In this document: piece after piece, positions 7,386 through 17,700 of the stretch
Layout of the letters: every line of letters starts with the position of its first letter
Position numbering within the stretch: the stretch's first letter is position 1
From: Candidatus Melainabacteria bacterium
GTDB taxonomy: Bacteria > Cyanobacteriota > Vampirovibrionia > Vampirovibrionales > JAJTHC01
Length of the DNA: 31,078 nt
Assembly (NCBI GenBank): GCA_026389055.1
Contig: JAPLIO010000236.1
Span: 1-31,078, forward strand
Reading direction: 5' to 3'
Notes under the pieces: generated by a model
The model's database searches: none
Told to the model about the DNA's origin: nothing
Seen by the model: only the letters and a program-made list of their open reading frames with translations
Program-made: the position numbers and the translations under genes

Positions 7386-8750
7386 ATGATGATGATGATG
7401 ATGATGATGATGAGTTCAACGCCTCGTTCTATTGCAGATATTATGGCAGAAGCCAAAGAAAAGAATGTTGCTCAAGTTCGCTTGCAATTTGTGGATATGC
7501 ACGGTGTACCCAAGCATATGTCTATTCACGTTAACCACCTAGAAAAAGCGTTGGAAAACGACTTATTACTAGATGGATCTTCCATTTCGGGTTTCCGTTC
7601 TATTGAAACGTCCGACATGGCATTTTGGACGGATAAAGATACGTTTACCGTGCTACCCGCCCAAGAAGGCGAACGGGTGATTGCTAGAATCAATTGCGAT
7701 ATCTACAACCCAGATGGTACCCCATTTGAAGGGTGCCCTAGAAATAACTTAAAACGGGTACTGAAAGAAGCTAGAGATATGGGCTTTATTTTCAACGTAG
7801 GGCCTGAATTAGAGTTTTTCTTGTTTAAGAAAGATGACAATGGCAAACCAACCTTGGAACCCCACGATACAGCTGGTTACTATGATTTAAGCCCTGATGA
7901 TTACGGCGAACAAGTTCGTTCAGAAATTGTGGACTATTTGCTACAATTAGGCTTCAACATGGAAGCAGATCACCACGAAGTAGCCGAAGGGCAACATGAA
8001 ATTGATTTCCGTTACAACGACGCTTTGCAACAGGCTGATAACGTAACGACCGTTAAAATTGTAACTCGTACTATTGCGGCTAAATACGGCTTGCATGCAA
8101 CCTTTATGCCGAAACCTATTTTCGGGATTAATGGTTCAGGTATGCACTGCAACATGTCGTTAGCCAATTTAGATGGCAAAAACATGTTTTTCGACCCGAA
8201 CGGTCAGCACCAGCTTTCTAAAGAAGCTCATAGCTTTGTAGCAGGTGTATTAAAGCATATTCGGGGTATTACGGCGGTTACTAACCCATTAGTTAATAGC
8301 TACAAACGGTTGGTTCCTGGGTATGAAGCCCCTGTTTACTTGGCTTGGTCTACGGCTAATCGGTCTGCATTGATTCGGGTGCCTGCTAAGCGTGGTAACG
8401 GTACTCGGGTAGAACTTCGTTCGCCAGACCCTGCTGCTAACCCTTACTTGGCATTTGCCGCTATTTTGACGGCTGGTTTGGATGGTATTAAAAATAATCT
8501 TCAACCGCCAGATACGACTCAGCTCAACATTTACAACTTGGATGAGCAAGAACGTGAAAACCACGGGATTGCTTCTTTACCTGGTAGTTTGTATGAGGCA
8601 TTAGAGCTATTTAAAGGTAGTGAAATTGCTAGAAAAGCCTTAGGCGACCACATTTTTAATGAATTTGTGAAAGCTAAAACGGCGGAATGGGATGCCTTTA
8701 GAACGTACGTTTCCCCTTGGGAAACGGAACGGTATATGGCTAGATACTAA
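7386..8750 (+). CDS. glnA: Glutamine synthetase type I
   Basis: Cytoplasmic ATP-dependent condensation of glutamate and ammonia. Motifs in order: LLDGSSISGF, GPELEFFLF (metal-binding Glu residues), EVAEGQHEIDFRY, NGSGMHCNMSL, KRLVPGYEAPVYLAWS, and NRSALIRVPAKRGNGTRVEL with the ATP/glutamate-site arginines. The region NIYNLDEQERENHGIASLPG resembles the Bacillus-type GSI-alpha class rather than the adenylylated E. coli type. The residue aligned with the Bacillus feedback Arg62 appears to be Ser (SGFRSIETSDM), so regulation may differ. The gene opens with nine consecutive ATGs (7386-7412). AAAGGA lies six bases before the first. An ATG-TAA start-stop pair overlaps the run at 7381-7386. A terminator follows at 8775. 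Confidence 0.97.
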   Translation: MMMMMMMMMSSTPRSIADIMAEAKEKNVAQVRLQFVDMHGVPKHMSIHVNHLEKALENDLLLDGSSISGFRSIETSDMAFWTDKDTFTVLPAQEGERVIARINCDIYNPDGTPFEGCPRNNLKRVLKEARDMGFIFNVGPELEFFLFKKDDNGKPTLEPHDTAGYYDLSPDDYGEQVRSEIVDYLLQLGFNMEADHHEVAEGQHEIDFRYNDALQQADNVTTVKIVTRTIAAKYGLHATFMPKPIFGINGSGMHCNMSLANLDGKNMFFDPNGQHQLSKEAHSFVAGVLKHIRGITAVTNPLVNSYKRLVPGYEAPVYLAWSTANRSALIRVPAKRGNGTRVELRSPDPAANPYLAFAAILTAGLDGIKNNLQPPDTTQLNIYNLDEQERENHGIASLPGSLYEALELFKGSEIARKALGDHIFNEFVKAKTAEWDAFRTYVSPWETERYMARY

Positions 8751-8774
8751 ACGCTAGCGGTTATTTTAAAAAAT

Positions 8775-8818
8775 GGGCTACTGATGACTGCGTGATTCAG
8801 TAGCTCACTTTTTTATTT
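8775..8818 (+). terminator. Rho-independent terminator of glnA
   Basis: A 10-bp stem (GGGCTACTGA with TCAGTAGCTC, one G-T wobble), 12-base loop, then AC followed by a T-rich run. It lies 25 bases after the glnA stop. Confidence 0.85.
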
Positions 8819-8952
8819 TATCCATAGTTGGGTGTATTGATGCGGTTGGTATTGTAACAGCAAGCCTAGCATCGATTAAAGTAATAGGGTTAATACGCCG
8901 AAACGTTAGTAATAGAACTTTCAATTTTTTCAATTTATTAGGTGGAACTTTT

Positions 8953-9600
8953 ATGCGTTTTCAATACCCTATTTTAACTAGATGCTTAGCCACAGGATTT
9001 TCTTTAACGGAAGTGGTTTTGACGATTGCGATTGTTTCTGTGTTAGCAGGTTTAGCGGTACCGGGAATTATGACTTCAGCCAATAACAGTAAACGGCTTT
9101 CGGTTACCAAACAAACTATTTCGCTTATTGGCGATGCCTTTAATGAAAAGTTAGAAGCTAACGCCATTGACTTGAATGCAGGCTTTCAACAGTTTGTGAA
9201 TGTAGGCAACGGGGGTGGCTTACCTTATACTCGGTATGTGGTTTCTGGTGCTGCTCGTTCTATTGATAGCCCACCAAACCCAGTCAATCTTTGTACAGCG
9301 GCTGCTACCTGTACTTTTACGCCAACAGCAGCAGGGCCTCAAGCCGTTACGTTGAAAAATGGGGGCATTTTATACTTTAATTCTACAATCGTATTTGGTT
9401 CAGGGGTCAATGCAGCTATACCCGTGGTGTTTGATCCTGACGGTGAATCCCATGGTGATAGAAACTCAGTAGAGCTATGGTTGTATGCAGATGGTCGGCT
9501 TCGCACAGCTAGAACCATTATTGCGGCTACTACTGTAACTACTTCTAATACAGCGGTTGCTGCTTCAGGTACCGCAGACCCTGCTTGGCTAGTTTTATAG
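8953..9600 (+). CDS. Type IV pilin-like / pseudopilin protein
   Basis: Class III signal peptide: a 15-residue leader ending in Gly, then FSLTEVVLTIAIVSVLAGLA, with the mature Phe and Glu5 expected for prepilin peptidase cleavage and pilus assembly. The helix continues into a globular domain with Gly/Ala/Thr-rich loops and a CTAAATC pair of cysteines that could form a disulfide. At 215 residues it is in the range of minor pilins and type II secretion pseudopilins. AGGTGG lies eight bases before the ATG. It stands alone, without assembly genes, but its stop overlaps the end of convergent dprA by six bases. A role in DNA uptake is possible but inferred only from that neighbour. Confidence 0.85.
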   Translation: MRFQYPILTRCLATGFSLTEVVLTIAIVSVLAGLAVPGIMTSANNSKRLSVTKQTISLIGDAFNEKLEANAIDLNAGFQQFVNVGNGGGLPYTRYVVSGAARSIDSPPNPVNLCTAAATCTFTPTAAGPQAVTLKNGGILYFNSTIVFGSGVNAAIPVVFDPDGESHGDRNSVELWLYADGRLRTARTIIAATTVTTSNTAVAASGTADPAWLVL

Positions 9601-10854
9601 TTGATTGGCTGAAAATCTGCCACCTGCTAAAGCCGTTACCCAACCTTCTAGTTCTAGTAGCGTTAAATGCCCTGCTAGTTCGGTTTGGCTTAGGGTGTCT
9701 AGTTTTTTTAATAGGCTATCAATCGTAATGCCATTAGCTTCTTGATTAGCCAGCACCGCTTGCCAAACTTGATTTTCTTCGGGGTTCTCAGGGCTTTTTT
9801 GGACTGAAGTAAGCAATGTTTCACGGTTTGGGCGTACCGTTTTTTCTGGTACCTGCTTGATGGGTAACGCTACCTGTGGCGTTAATTGTAGTTGCGTAGG
9901 GGTTTCTTCATCAGAGGTTTTTACTTCAGCCAACCCCAGTTCCTGCAAAATATGGAGTGGTTCCCACACCATGCCCGCCCCCTCTTTCAATAACTGAAGC
10001 GGGCCAGCCGCATTAACGCTGGTGGCCTCATTGGGAACCGCCATTACTGTGCGATTTTCCTGAATGCCTAATCTAGCGGTAATCATACTGCCCGAAAGCA
10101 AGGGGGCTTCTACAATTAGCACCCCTACACTAACACCTACCACCAATCGGTTTCGACGAGGGAACAATTTTGCCAATGGCTGAACACCTAATGGATATTC
10201 GCTGATTAACGCCCCATTGGCTTGTAAAATGGCTTCTGCTAATCCAGCGTGCTTGGCGGGGTAGCAAGTATCTAGCCCACAGCCTAAAAAAGCGATGGTG
10301 GGCAATCCCGCTTCTAATGCCGCTTGGTGGGCAACACCATCAATGCCTAATGCTAAGCCTGAAACCACACAAATAGGGTTTTTTCCCAACCCTTTAACCA
10401 AGTGTTGCGTCATTTGCTCGCCATAAGGGGTTAATTTTCTGGTACCCACAATGGCTAAACCTACTTGCCCAGCATCTAACAAACCCGCTAAACTTCCCTG
10501 AACAAATAGCCCCGCAGGTGGATCGTAAATTTCCCGTAACGCAGGGGGAAATTGGGGGGATTCAAACGGTAGCCATTCAACGCCCAAAGCGTTGTACTGG
10601 TGGGCTTCCGCTTCTAAGTTTAGTGGGCAATGTTGCTGAAAAACTTGCCATTGCTGTAGTTGTTCTTTGCTAAGAATGAGTTGTAGTTGGGCTTTTTTAC
10701 CGTGCCACCATAAGTGCCATAAATCCGTATTTAACGCCATCAGCTTGCGTAGGGCGTTAGACCCTATTTTGGTTATTTTCATCCAAAGCAAAGCCCCTAG
10801 CAACGCTTGGGTTGCTGGCGGAAACGTTGGTAATGAAGAGCTAGAAGTAGGCAT
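9595..10854 (-). CDS. dprA: DNA processing protein DprA/Smf
   Basis: Binds incoming single-stranded DNA during natural transformation and loads RecA. The Rossmann-like core shows AIVGTRKLTPYGEQMT, VSGLALGIDGVAHQAALEAG, AFLGCGLDTCYPAKH, ISEYPLG, FPRRNRLVVGVSVGVLIVEA, SGSMITARLGIQENRTVMAV and PLQLLKEGA, in family order. The N-terminal 90 residues look like the SAM-like extension and the C-terminal 60 like the winged-helix domain (TIDSLLKKLDTLSQTELAGH). At 419 residues it is in the long DprA class. The ATG at 10854 has AGGAT directly abutting it, too close for an ideal Shine-Dalgarno sequence. It converges on the pilin-like gene with a six-base overlap of stops. Confidence 0.93.
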   Translation of the reverse strand: MPTSSSSLPTFPPATQALLGALLWMKITKIGSNALRKLMALNTDLWHLWWHGKKAQLQLILSKEQLQQWQVFQQHCPLNLEAEAHQYNALGVEWLPFESPQFPPALREIYDPPAGLFVQGSLAGLLDAGQVGLAIVGTRKLTPYGEQMTQHLVKGLGKNPICVVSGLALGIDGVAHQAALEAGLPTIAFLGCGLDTCYPAKHAGLAEAILQANGALISEYPLGVQPLAKLFPRRNRLVVGVSVGVLIVEAPLLSGSMITARLGIQENRTVMAVPNEATSVNAAGPLQLLKEGAGMVWEPLHILQELGLAEVKTSDEETPTQLQLTPQVALPIKQVPEKTVRPNRETLLTSVQKSPENPEENQVWQAVLANQEANGITIDSLLKKLDTLSQTELAGHLTLLELEGWVTALAGGRFSANQL

Positions 10855-10985
10855 ATCCTGATTATCTTCAATAAAAGTAGACTTTAGAAAACTCTGAAGA
10901 AGCTTCCTGTATAAGTCAGTTTATCATAAATATGCTTCGTAACAATAATGCGGAAACTCTTTGAAACGTCATAACCTCTTGGTTC

Positions 10986-11012
10986 GGGAGGACACACAGG
11001 TCCTCCCCTACA
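10986..11012. repeat. Hairpin related to the TGTAGGGG repeat
   Basis: Perfect 8-bp stem GGGAGGAC/GTCCTCCC (10986-10993, 11000-11007), with CCCCTACA at its right edge (11005-11012), as in the composite repeat at 2105-2175. It lies between dprA and the ATPase gene. No T-run follows on either strand. Confidence 0.6.
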
Positions 11013-11044
11013 TAGAAAAGTAGATCATTAGTTTAGGAATCGCT

Positions 11045-13834
11045 CTATCGGCCTTCAATTGATAACTTCAACTGGTTAGTAACCCCTTCCAACCGACCCC
11101 GCAACGTTTGCAACCCTGTTGAAGATAAAATGGTCTTTCCTACTTGATGGGCCTGTTGCAAATACGTTTTCTGTTGCACCAACGTGCCTTGTTTATCCGC
11201 CACAATATCTGCCATCGCCATATAAGTTTTCACCTGCCATAAAGGCAACTTTTGTTTTTGCGTTAGCACCAATAACTGCTCTAACGTGGTAATAGCCTCT
11301 TGCGGATACCCCTCTTCCCAAGCCAACAAGGCAAAATCTAACTGGTTTTGGCAAGCTGTTTCCCAATTCGTATGGGATGAGTCTAACTGCAACGCTCGCA
11401 TAAAACAATGCCGAGTTTTGGTTAAATCGCCCTTTTCCCAAAATAATTTACCCATAGCCGCCAATTGCTCTGAAGCTTCCGCACTGGCGTGAACACTTAA
11501 AAACAAATGGTAAGCCTGCTTATAAGCTTCCAACGCTTTACCCTGCTGAAATTGCCAGCTATGCTTGGCTTGAAAGACTAAACTTTCTGCCTGAAACCGA
11601 CTAATACGTTCTTGATTTTTAGACGTAGTAGCACTTAATAACGCTTTTTGCTGAATGGGGAACAACCTAAAAATGGCTTCGGCATGCACCACACCAAGCG
11701 GTTCCTGTTGTTGCTGAGCCAATAATTGCATTAAATGGTAATGGCAAGTAGCTTGGGCTAATTGGGTTTTTTCCGCAGGGTTCGTCTTCAAATTTTCCCA
11801 CCGCTTTAACGCAGATTGAAAAAACCCTAACGCCTTAACCCATTGGTTTTGTTGTTGAGCGACTACCCCTAGTTGCTGTAAAACCGCTGCATGGAATGTA
11901 CCTTGCAGCAAAGCGGGTAGCGTTTTAATAAACGGTGTTTCCGTCAAGCCAGTTTCCAACGTTTGTAGCACTTTTTCCGCTTCTGGAAACTGTTGTTTTT
12001 TAAGCCGATAAGCCACTAACGCAAACAACCCTTCCAAATAAGGCACGGCTTGTTGTTGTTGTTTGGCAACCCGAACGGCTTCCAATAACGCGGTTTCTTC
12101 TTCATCTACTGGCGAAAAAGTGGTAGAAGCAATAGCCTCTTTTTTCTTTTTTTTCGTTCGTTGCGAAGGCGAAATAACGGTTACTTCCACTGCCTCTTCT
12201 TCTATATCAATCGGTTTCCCTGAAGGGGTAAAAGCGGTTGGTAAATTAGTGAAAATAGGGGTGCTGTAGCCCACATGGGTAGCTTCTGAGCCTGTAAACT
12301 GTTGGGCATTCAATTCCAACGCTTTATCTCGATGATACCGAGCTTCACGGCTCAACGTCAACGTATCGCTATTGGTAAATACCCGTTGTTGCGGAAACAG
12401 TAGAGACTGTTCATTGTAAAATTTATCCAACTGCTCATGCCAGCTCACTCTATCCTGCAAAGAAAGTTGCTTTAAAATACCAGCCCGTATGGCAGGGAAT
12501 AGCTCAAACAAAACCGTGGTATGTAACGCTGAAGCTGTAAGGCTACTATCGTTAGCCGTTTTGCCTAACTGGGCTTCTAGCAAGTTAAACACCGTTTGCG
12601 GTTCTGCCTGTTTACGAAGAAAGGGCTTCATAGCCGATTGTTTAGCAAACTGGATAAACGTAGGTAAAGAATGGGGTAACAAAGCCTTCAGCACTTGTTC
12701 ATCTATTGGGTGACGAATAAAACTGAGTACCATCAAAATCAAGCGTTCTTCTTGCGTTTTTGGGCGTTGCAATAACCACTGTGCCAACGCTTCAATCAAC
12801 ACAGGAGCCGTTTCCACCAACGGCTGATAAGGCAACGGGTTAGGAGCCACCGCCAAGCGTTGCTGATAATCTAACCCCAACAACGGCAAACTTTCTGGCA
12901 ATTGCTTCGCCAATTGGCACAATAATTGCACTACCCACGGTTGCCCTTGGCTAGCCTTCAATAAAGTAGTAAACACCGTTTCTAACGTTTCAGCTTTTAA
13001 ATCCGCATAAGGTTGACGTTTACCCGCAATGGCAATTTTAATGTTTGATTGGCTCAACAAAAAGTTGAACGTTTCTTTCAGAACTGGTGCTTCCAGCCGT
13101 TCTTGAGAACTCACGAACGGATCAATATCATCTAACACCAAAAAAATAGGGGCGTTAAAACTATTAGCCATTAACGGAGCCAAGCGTTGGAAGGTTTTTT
13201 CACGATCATAACTAGATTGTAATTGAATGGGGTCTGCCTTGGCGGGGGCAACGGATTCCTTCAAGGGTAAACTGACGACTTCGGGATTATTTTCCAACAA
13301 GCACATCAATTGCCGAAGCATGGTTTCACAAAGAGAAATAGCACTAGAATAAGCCGAAATTTCAAACCAAATTAGCTGCTCTGTACCGCCACCCATCAAT
13401 TCCGCCACGCCACGCAATAACGAGGTTTTACCGCTACCTGGTTCGCCTGTAACCAAAATCAGCTTTGTATAAGCACTGTTTAAGCCTTCCACCAACTGCC
13501 AAACCAAGGGTTGTCTATCTTTAAACACTAGGGGCTGGTAGCCAATACATCGCTTGCAAATAGCCAGCGGGCTTAAGCTTCTGCGTCGTTCAGAAAGTGC
13601 CGCATCATCATCAGAAACAGTGCGTTTAGGCACAAACTTACCCGAACGTAAGCGTTCAATAACCCCTTGGCTAATAAAGCGAAGTGGCACCGATGGCTTT
13701 TGTTCAGAAGAAGTAGTGGGCGGTTGAAACATCATCATCATAAAAAGCGATGAATCCTTTTTTCTGCAGGCGTGCAATTGAATCGTTTTTTTTGTAGGCT
13801 TATAAATAGGGTAGCGTTTTTTTACGCCATCCAT
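11045..13834 (-). CDS. Large P-loop ATPase with TPR-like C-terminal half
   Basis: I recognise the architecture but not a named family. Residues about 1-100 are basic and low complexity, with a CKRC pair. Walker A GEPGSGKTSLL is at about residue 130-140 and Walker B FLVLDDIDPF about 100 residues later, as in AAA/STAND-type NTPases. A helical region follows, then a KKKKK linker near residue 565. The last 350 residues are Ala/Gln/Leu-rich helical repeats (for example KALGFFQSALKRWENL, LEAYKQAYHLFLSVHASAEA, TRHCFMRALQLD) resembling TPRs. ATG 13834 has AAGGA eight bases upstream. Four tandem ATGs at 13730-13741 (residues 32-35) are an alternative start, which would leave about 130 bp instead of 37 bp to divergent rsmG. 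It may be a signalling or regulatory ATPase. Confidence 0.8.
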   Translation of the reverse strand: MDGVKKRYPIYKPTKKTIQLHACRKKDSSLFMMMMFQPPTTSSEQKPSVPLRFISQGVIERLRSGKFVPKRTVSDDDAALSERRRSLSPLAICKRCIGYQPLVFKDRQPLVWQLVEGLNSAYTKLILVTGEPGSGKTSLLRGVAELMGGGTEQLIWFEISAYSSAISLCETMLRQLMCLLENNPEVVSLPLKESVAPAKADPIQLQSSYDREKTFQRLAPLMANSFNAPIFLVLDDIDPFVSSQERLEAPVLKETFNFLLSQSNIKIAIAGKRQPYADLKAETLETVFTTLLKASQGQPWVVQLLCQLAKQLPESLPLLGLDYQQRLAVAPNPLPYQPLVETAPVLIEALAQWLLQRPKTQEERLILMVLSFIRHPIDEQVLKALLPHSLPTFIQFAKQSAMKPFLRKQAEPQTVFNLLEAQLGKTANDSSLTASALHTTVLFELFPAIRAGILKQLSLQDRVSWHEQLDKFYNEQSLLFPQQRVFTNSDTLTLSREARYHRDKALELNAQQFTGSEATHVGYSTPIFTNLPTAFTPSGKPIDIEEEAVEVTVISPSQRTKKKKKEAIASTTFSPVDEEETALLEAVRVAKQQQQAVPYLEGLFALVAYRLKKQQFPEAEKVLQTLETGLTETPFIKTLPALLQGTFHAAVLQQLGVVAQQQNQWVKALGFFQSALKRWENLKTNPAEKTQLAQATCHYHLMQLLAQQQQEPLGVVHAEAIFRLFPIQQKALLSATTSKNQERISRFQAESLVFQAKHSWQFQQGKALEAYKQAYHLFLSVHASAEASEQLAAMGKLFWEKGDLTKTRHCFMRALQLDSSHTNWETACQNQLDFALLAWEEGYPQEAITTLEQLLVLTQKQKLPLWQVKTYMAMADIVADKQGTLVQQKTYLQQAHQVGKTILSSTGLQTLRGRLEGVTNQLKLSIEGR

Positions 13835-13871
13835 CTATCTATTCCTTCTTTCGGTTGAATGGTGCATTTCA

Positions 13872-14639
13872 TTGAATACTCTTTCTAATAACGGGCTTGA
13901 GCTCCTACAATCAGCCGAACTGGCTGCTATTATCACGCTAAGCAACAAGCTAGAACTACCCATTGCATGGACGCCCCAGCAACAACAGGGGTGTGTGAAT
14001 TTATACCACTTGCTGCTTGAAGGCAACCAACGCATGAATTTAACCAAACTGGTAAGTTGGCAAGATTTTTTAACCCGCCATGTGTTGGAAAGCCTATTGT
14101 TTTCCGCTTATTTACCCCAACAAGCCACCGTGGTAGATGTAGGCACGGGGGGCGGATTTCCCACCTTGCCCTTGCTGGTGTTTCGGGAAGATTTACGCAT
14201 CGTTGCCGTTGAATCCGTCAAGAAAAAGGCTCGGTTTGTGGAAGAAACGGCTGAAAGCTTAGGGGCGGGTAAACGCCTTAAAATGCTAGCTGAACGGTGT
14301 GAAATTATCGGGCAAGATAAGCAACATCGGCAGCAATATCAGTGGGTTATTTCCAGAGCGGTTGCCAATTTAACCACGTTAAGTGAGTATTGCTTGCCGT
14401 TGTTAAAACCTGAATTAGGCACGCTATTGGCGATGAAAGGCCCTAGTTGGCCTGATGAGTATGAGAAAGCCGAAGAGGCAATAGAACTGTTGGGTGGGGC
14501 GTTTGAAGGGTGTTTGGATTGGGAGGAGATACCTGAATTAGCCCATTGTTATTTGTTGAAAATAACCAAAGAAGACCGCACCCCCAAGCACTACCCACGC
14601 TTAGCGGGTAGCCCCCTAAAGCATCCGATTGGGTGGTAG
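13872..14639 (+). CDS. rsmG: 16S rRNA (guanine-527-N7)-methyltransferase RsmG
   Basis: SAM-dependent methylation of G527 in 16S rRNA (formerly GidB). Family segments: YHLLLEGNQRMNLTKLVSW, FLTRHVLESLL, the SAM-binding VVDVGTGGGFPTLPLLVFR, AVESVKKKARFVEE, and WVISRAVANLTTLSEYCLPLL then LLAMKGP. At 255 residues it is slightly longer than average. The only in-frame start that keeps the N-terminal helices is a TTG at 13872 with a poor Shine-Dalgarno sequence; the next Met is about 55 residues in and would remove conserved sequence. It is divergent from the ATPase gene and followed by carB on the same strand after 141 bp. Confidence 0.92.
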   Translation: MNTLSNNGLELLQSAELAAIITLSNKLELPIAWTPQQQQGCVNLYHLLLEGNQRMNLTKLVSWQDFLTRHVLESLLFSAYLPQQATVVDVGTGGGFPTLPLLVFREDLRIVAVESVKKKARFVEETAESLGAGKRLKMLAERCEIIGQDKQHRQQYQWVISRAVANLTTLSEYCLPLLKPELGTLLAMKGPSWPDEYEKAEEAIELLGGAFEGCLDWEEIPELAHCYLLKITKEDRTPKHYPRLAGSPLKHPIGW

Positions 14640-14780
14640 GCAGGGGCGTTTTTCTCTCGTTCAGCCTTCTGTTTCATTATTTTGTTCCTGTTTGTGATAA
14701 ACTAAATTCAATTTAGGGGTAACGCCATCTACCCCCTCTCTAACGCACGAATACAAACAACAAGGACGCTCCTCTTCGCC

Positions 14781-17700
14781 ATGCCAAAACGCACAGATAT
14801 CCACAGCATTCTCATCATCGGGGCAGGGCCTATCATCATAGGGCAAGCCTGCGAATTCGATTATTCAGGCTCACAAGCCTGCAGGGCACTCATGGAAGAA
14901 GGCTACCAAGTCATCCTCGTCAACAGCAACCCCGCCACCATTATGACCGACCCCAACCTCGCCACCAAAACCTACGTCGAACCCCTCACCCTTGAAGTGC
15001 TAGAACGCATTATCGCCACAGAAAAACCCGATGCTCTGCTACCCACCATGGGCGGACAAACGGCTCTCAACCTAGCCTTTGAACTACACAAAGCTGGCTT
15101 ACTAGAAAAATACAACGTTGAACTCATCGGAGCCAATTTTGAAGCCATCCAAGTGGCGGAAGACCGTGAAGACTTCAAACAGTTGATGACCAAAATCGGG
15201 TTTGATTCGTTAAAGTCCTACACCGTAACCAACATGGTAGAAGCCCATGCCGTAGCCAAAGAATTGGGCTTTCCGCAAATTATTCGCCCCGCGTTTACGC
15301 TAGGTGGTTCGGGCGGAGGGATTGTTTATACCGCCGAAGAATTTGAAGCGAAAGTCAGCCACGGCTTGAATCTTTCACCCATTAGCCAAGTGTTGCTGGA
15401 AGAAAGTGCGTTGGGCTGGAAAGAATACGAATTTGAAGTCATGCGGGATAAAGACGACAATGTGGTCATCGTGTGTTCCGTTGAAAACGTAGACCCGATG
15501 GGCGTTCACACGGGCGATAGCATTACCGTAGCCCCCGCTCAAACTTTGACCGATAGAGAATACCAAACCCTGCGGAACGCCAGTATTGATATTATCCGAG
15601 CCGTCGGCGTTGAAGCAGGCGGATGCAACATTCAATTTGCCATTCATCCCACCACAGGGCGAGTGATTATTGTGGAAATGAACCCTCGGGTTTCCCGCAG
15701 TTCCGCCTTGGTTTCCAAAGCCACAGGGGTGCCGATTGCTAAAATTTCCGCTAGGCTAGCGGTTGGCTTTACATTAGATGAAATTGCCAACGATATTACC
15801 CAAACCACCCCCGCCTGTTTTGAACCTGCTATTGATTATGTAGTTACCAAAATCCCTCGGTTTAGTTTTGATAAATTCCCCGAAGGCGGTAATCGGTTAT
15901 CGCCGCAAATGAAATCAGTCGGGGAAGTGATGGCAATTGGGCGGACGTTTAAGGAATCGTTCCAAAAAGCGTTGCGTGGGTTGGAAATTAACGAACCGAC
16001 CTTTGATTTCCCGCAAGGGTTCGCCGCTAAAACCGTGATTGAAACACAACTAAAAAAAGCATCAGCCGACCGTGTCTTTTGGTTGCTTCAAGCGTTTAGG
16101 CAAGGGGTACCTGTGGCTCAAATTCAAAACCTCACGCAAATTGACCCTTGGTTTTTAGATAATATTCAAACCGTGGTGCAACAAGAAATCACGCTAAAAG
16201 AAGCCGCAACAAGCCTTGAAGCCATGCCTGCCGCTACGTTACGCAGACTGAAACAAGAAGGCGTAAGCGATGCGTTGTTAGCCAAAACCTTTGGTGTTAG
16301 CGGTAAAACCGTGGCAGATATTCGCACGGAGAAAGGCGTAAACCCCGTTTATAAAGCGGTAGATACTTGTGCGGGCGAATTTGAAGCCTACACGCCTTAC
16401 TTTTATTCTACCTATGATGAAGGCGAAAACGAAGCCGTTTCTCCGCTACTTACTGGCGTTGAAAATAAACGAGTCGTTATTTTAGGCGGAGGCCCTAACC
16501 GCATTGGGCAAGGCATAGAATTCGATTATTGTTGCGTTCACGCCGCTATGGTTCTACGCAAATTAGGCTATGAAGCCGTGATGGTCAATTCCAACCCCGA
16601 AACCGTTTCGACGGATTACGACATTAGCGACCGCCTTTATTTTGAACCGCTCACCCCTGAAGATGTACATAATTTGTTGGCTCAAGAACAACCCTTAGGC
16701 GTAATAGCTCAACTAGGCGGGCAAACACCGTTAAAATTAGCCAGAGCCTTAAATGGCGATGCTTATTTCAAGCCCTTAGGCACTTCCGTAGCGGCGATTG
16801 ATGACGCTGAAGACCGTGAGAAGTTTCGAGATATTTTGAATAAGCTCAACTTAAAAGCCCCAGAATCGGGTATTGCTAAAACCCCCCAAGAAGCGTTGCA
16901 AGTAGCCAATGAAATGGGGTATCCGCTGATGGTTCGCCCTTCCTATGTATTGGGTGGGCGTGCGATGCGGGTGGTTTACAGTGAAGCGGGCTTACAGAAA
17001 TATCTGACCGATATTTTTTCTGTTGAACCCGATATGCCTGTCTTGCTGGATAGATTTTTGGAAAACGCCCAAGAAGTGGATGTCGATGCCGTTTCAGATG
17101 GCGTTACCACTTATATGGGTGCGATTTTAGAACACATTGAACAGGCGGGCATCCATTCGGGCGATAGTGCGTGCGTATTACCTACGCAATCGTTATCTAC
17201 GGCTATGTTGCACCGCATTGAAACGGCAACGAATGCGTTAGCTTTGGCGTTGAACGTAAAAGGCTTGCTCAACATTCAATTTGCCATTAAAGAAGATGAA
17301 CTCTATGTGCTGGAAGTCAACCCTCGGGCTTCACGCACCGTGCCGTTTGTTTGTAAGGCTACAGGCAAACCGCTGATTGAATTGGCGGTTCGGGTGATGT
17401 TAGGTAACGCTTTGACAGATGTTTTGGCGGAAGTACTACCAGCCAATTCGCCCGTGCATTTACCGTTGAACCATGTAGCGGTGAAAGTTCCCGTTTTTCC
17501 GTTTATTAAGTTTCGGGAAACCGACCCTATTCTCGGCCCCGAAATGCGGTCGACTGGGGAAGTGATGGGGCTGGATAAGACGTTTCCATTAGCTTATGCC
17601 AAGGCTCTTTCAGGGGCGGGGTGCAGCTTACCGCTGAAAGGGAAAGTGTTTATTAGCGTGAACGATGCGGATAAACCGATGGCGTTGACTGTTGCCAAAC

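Noticed and set aside
7386..7412. Phase-variable (ON/OFF) microsatellite at glnA
   Set aside because: The unit is three bases, so gain or loss of repeats never changes the frame.
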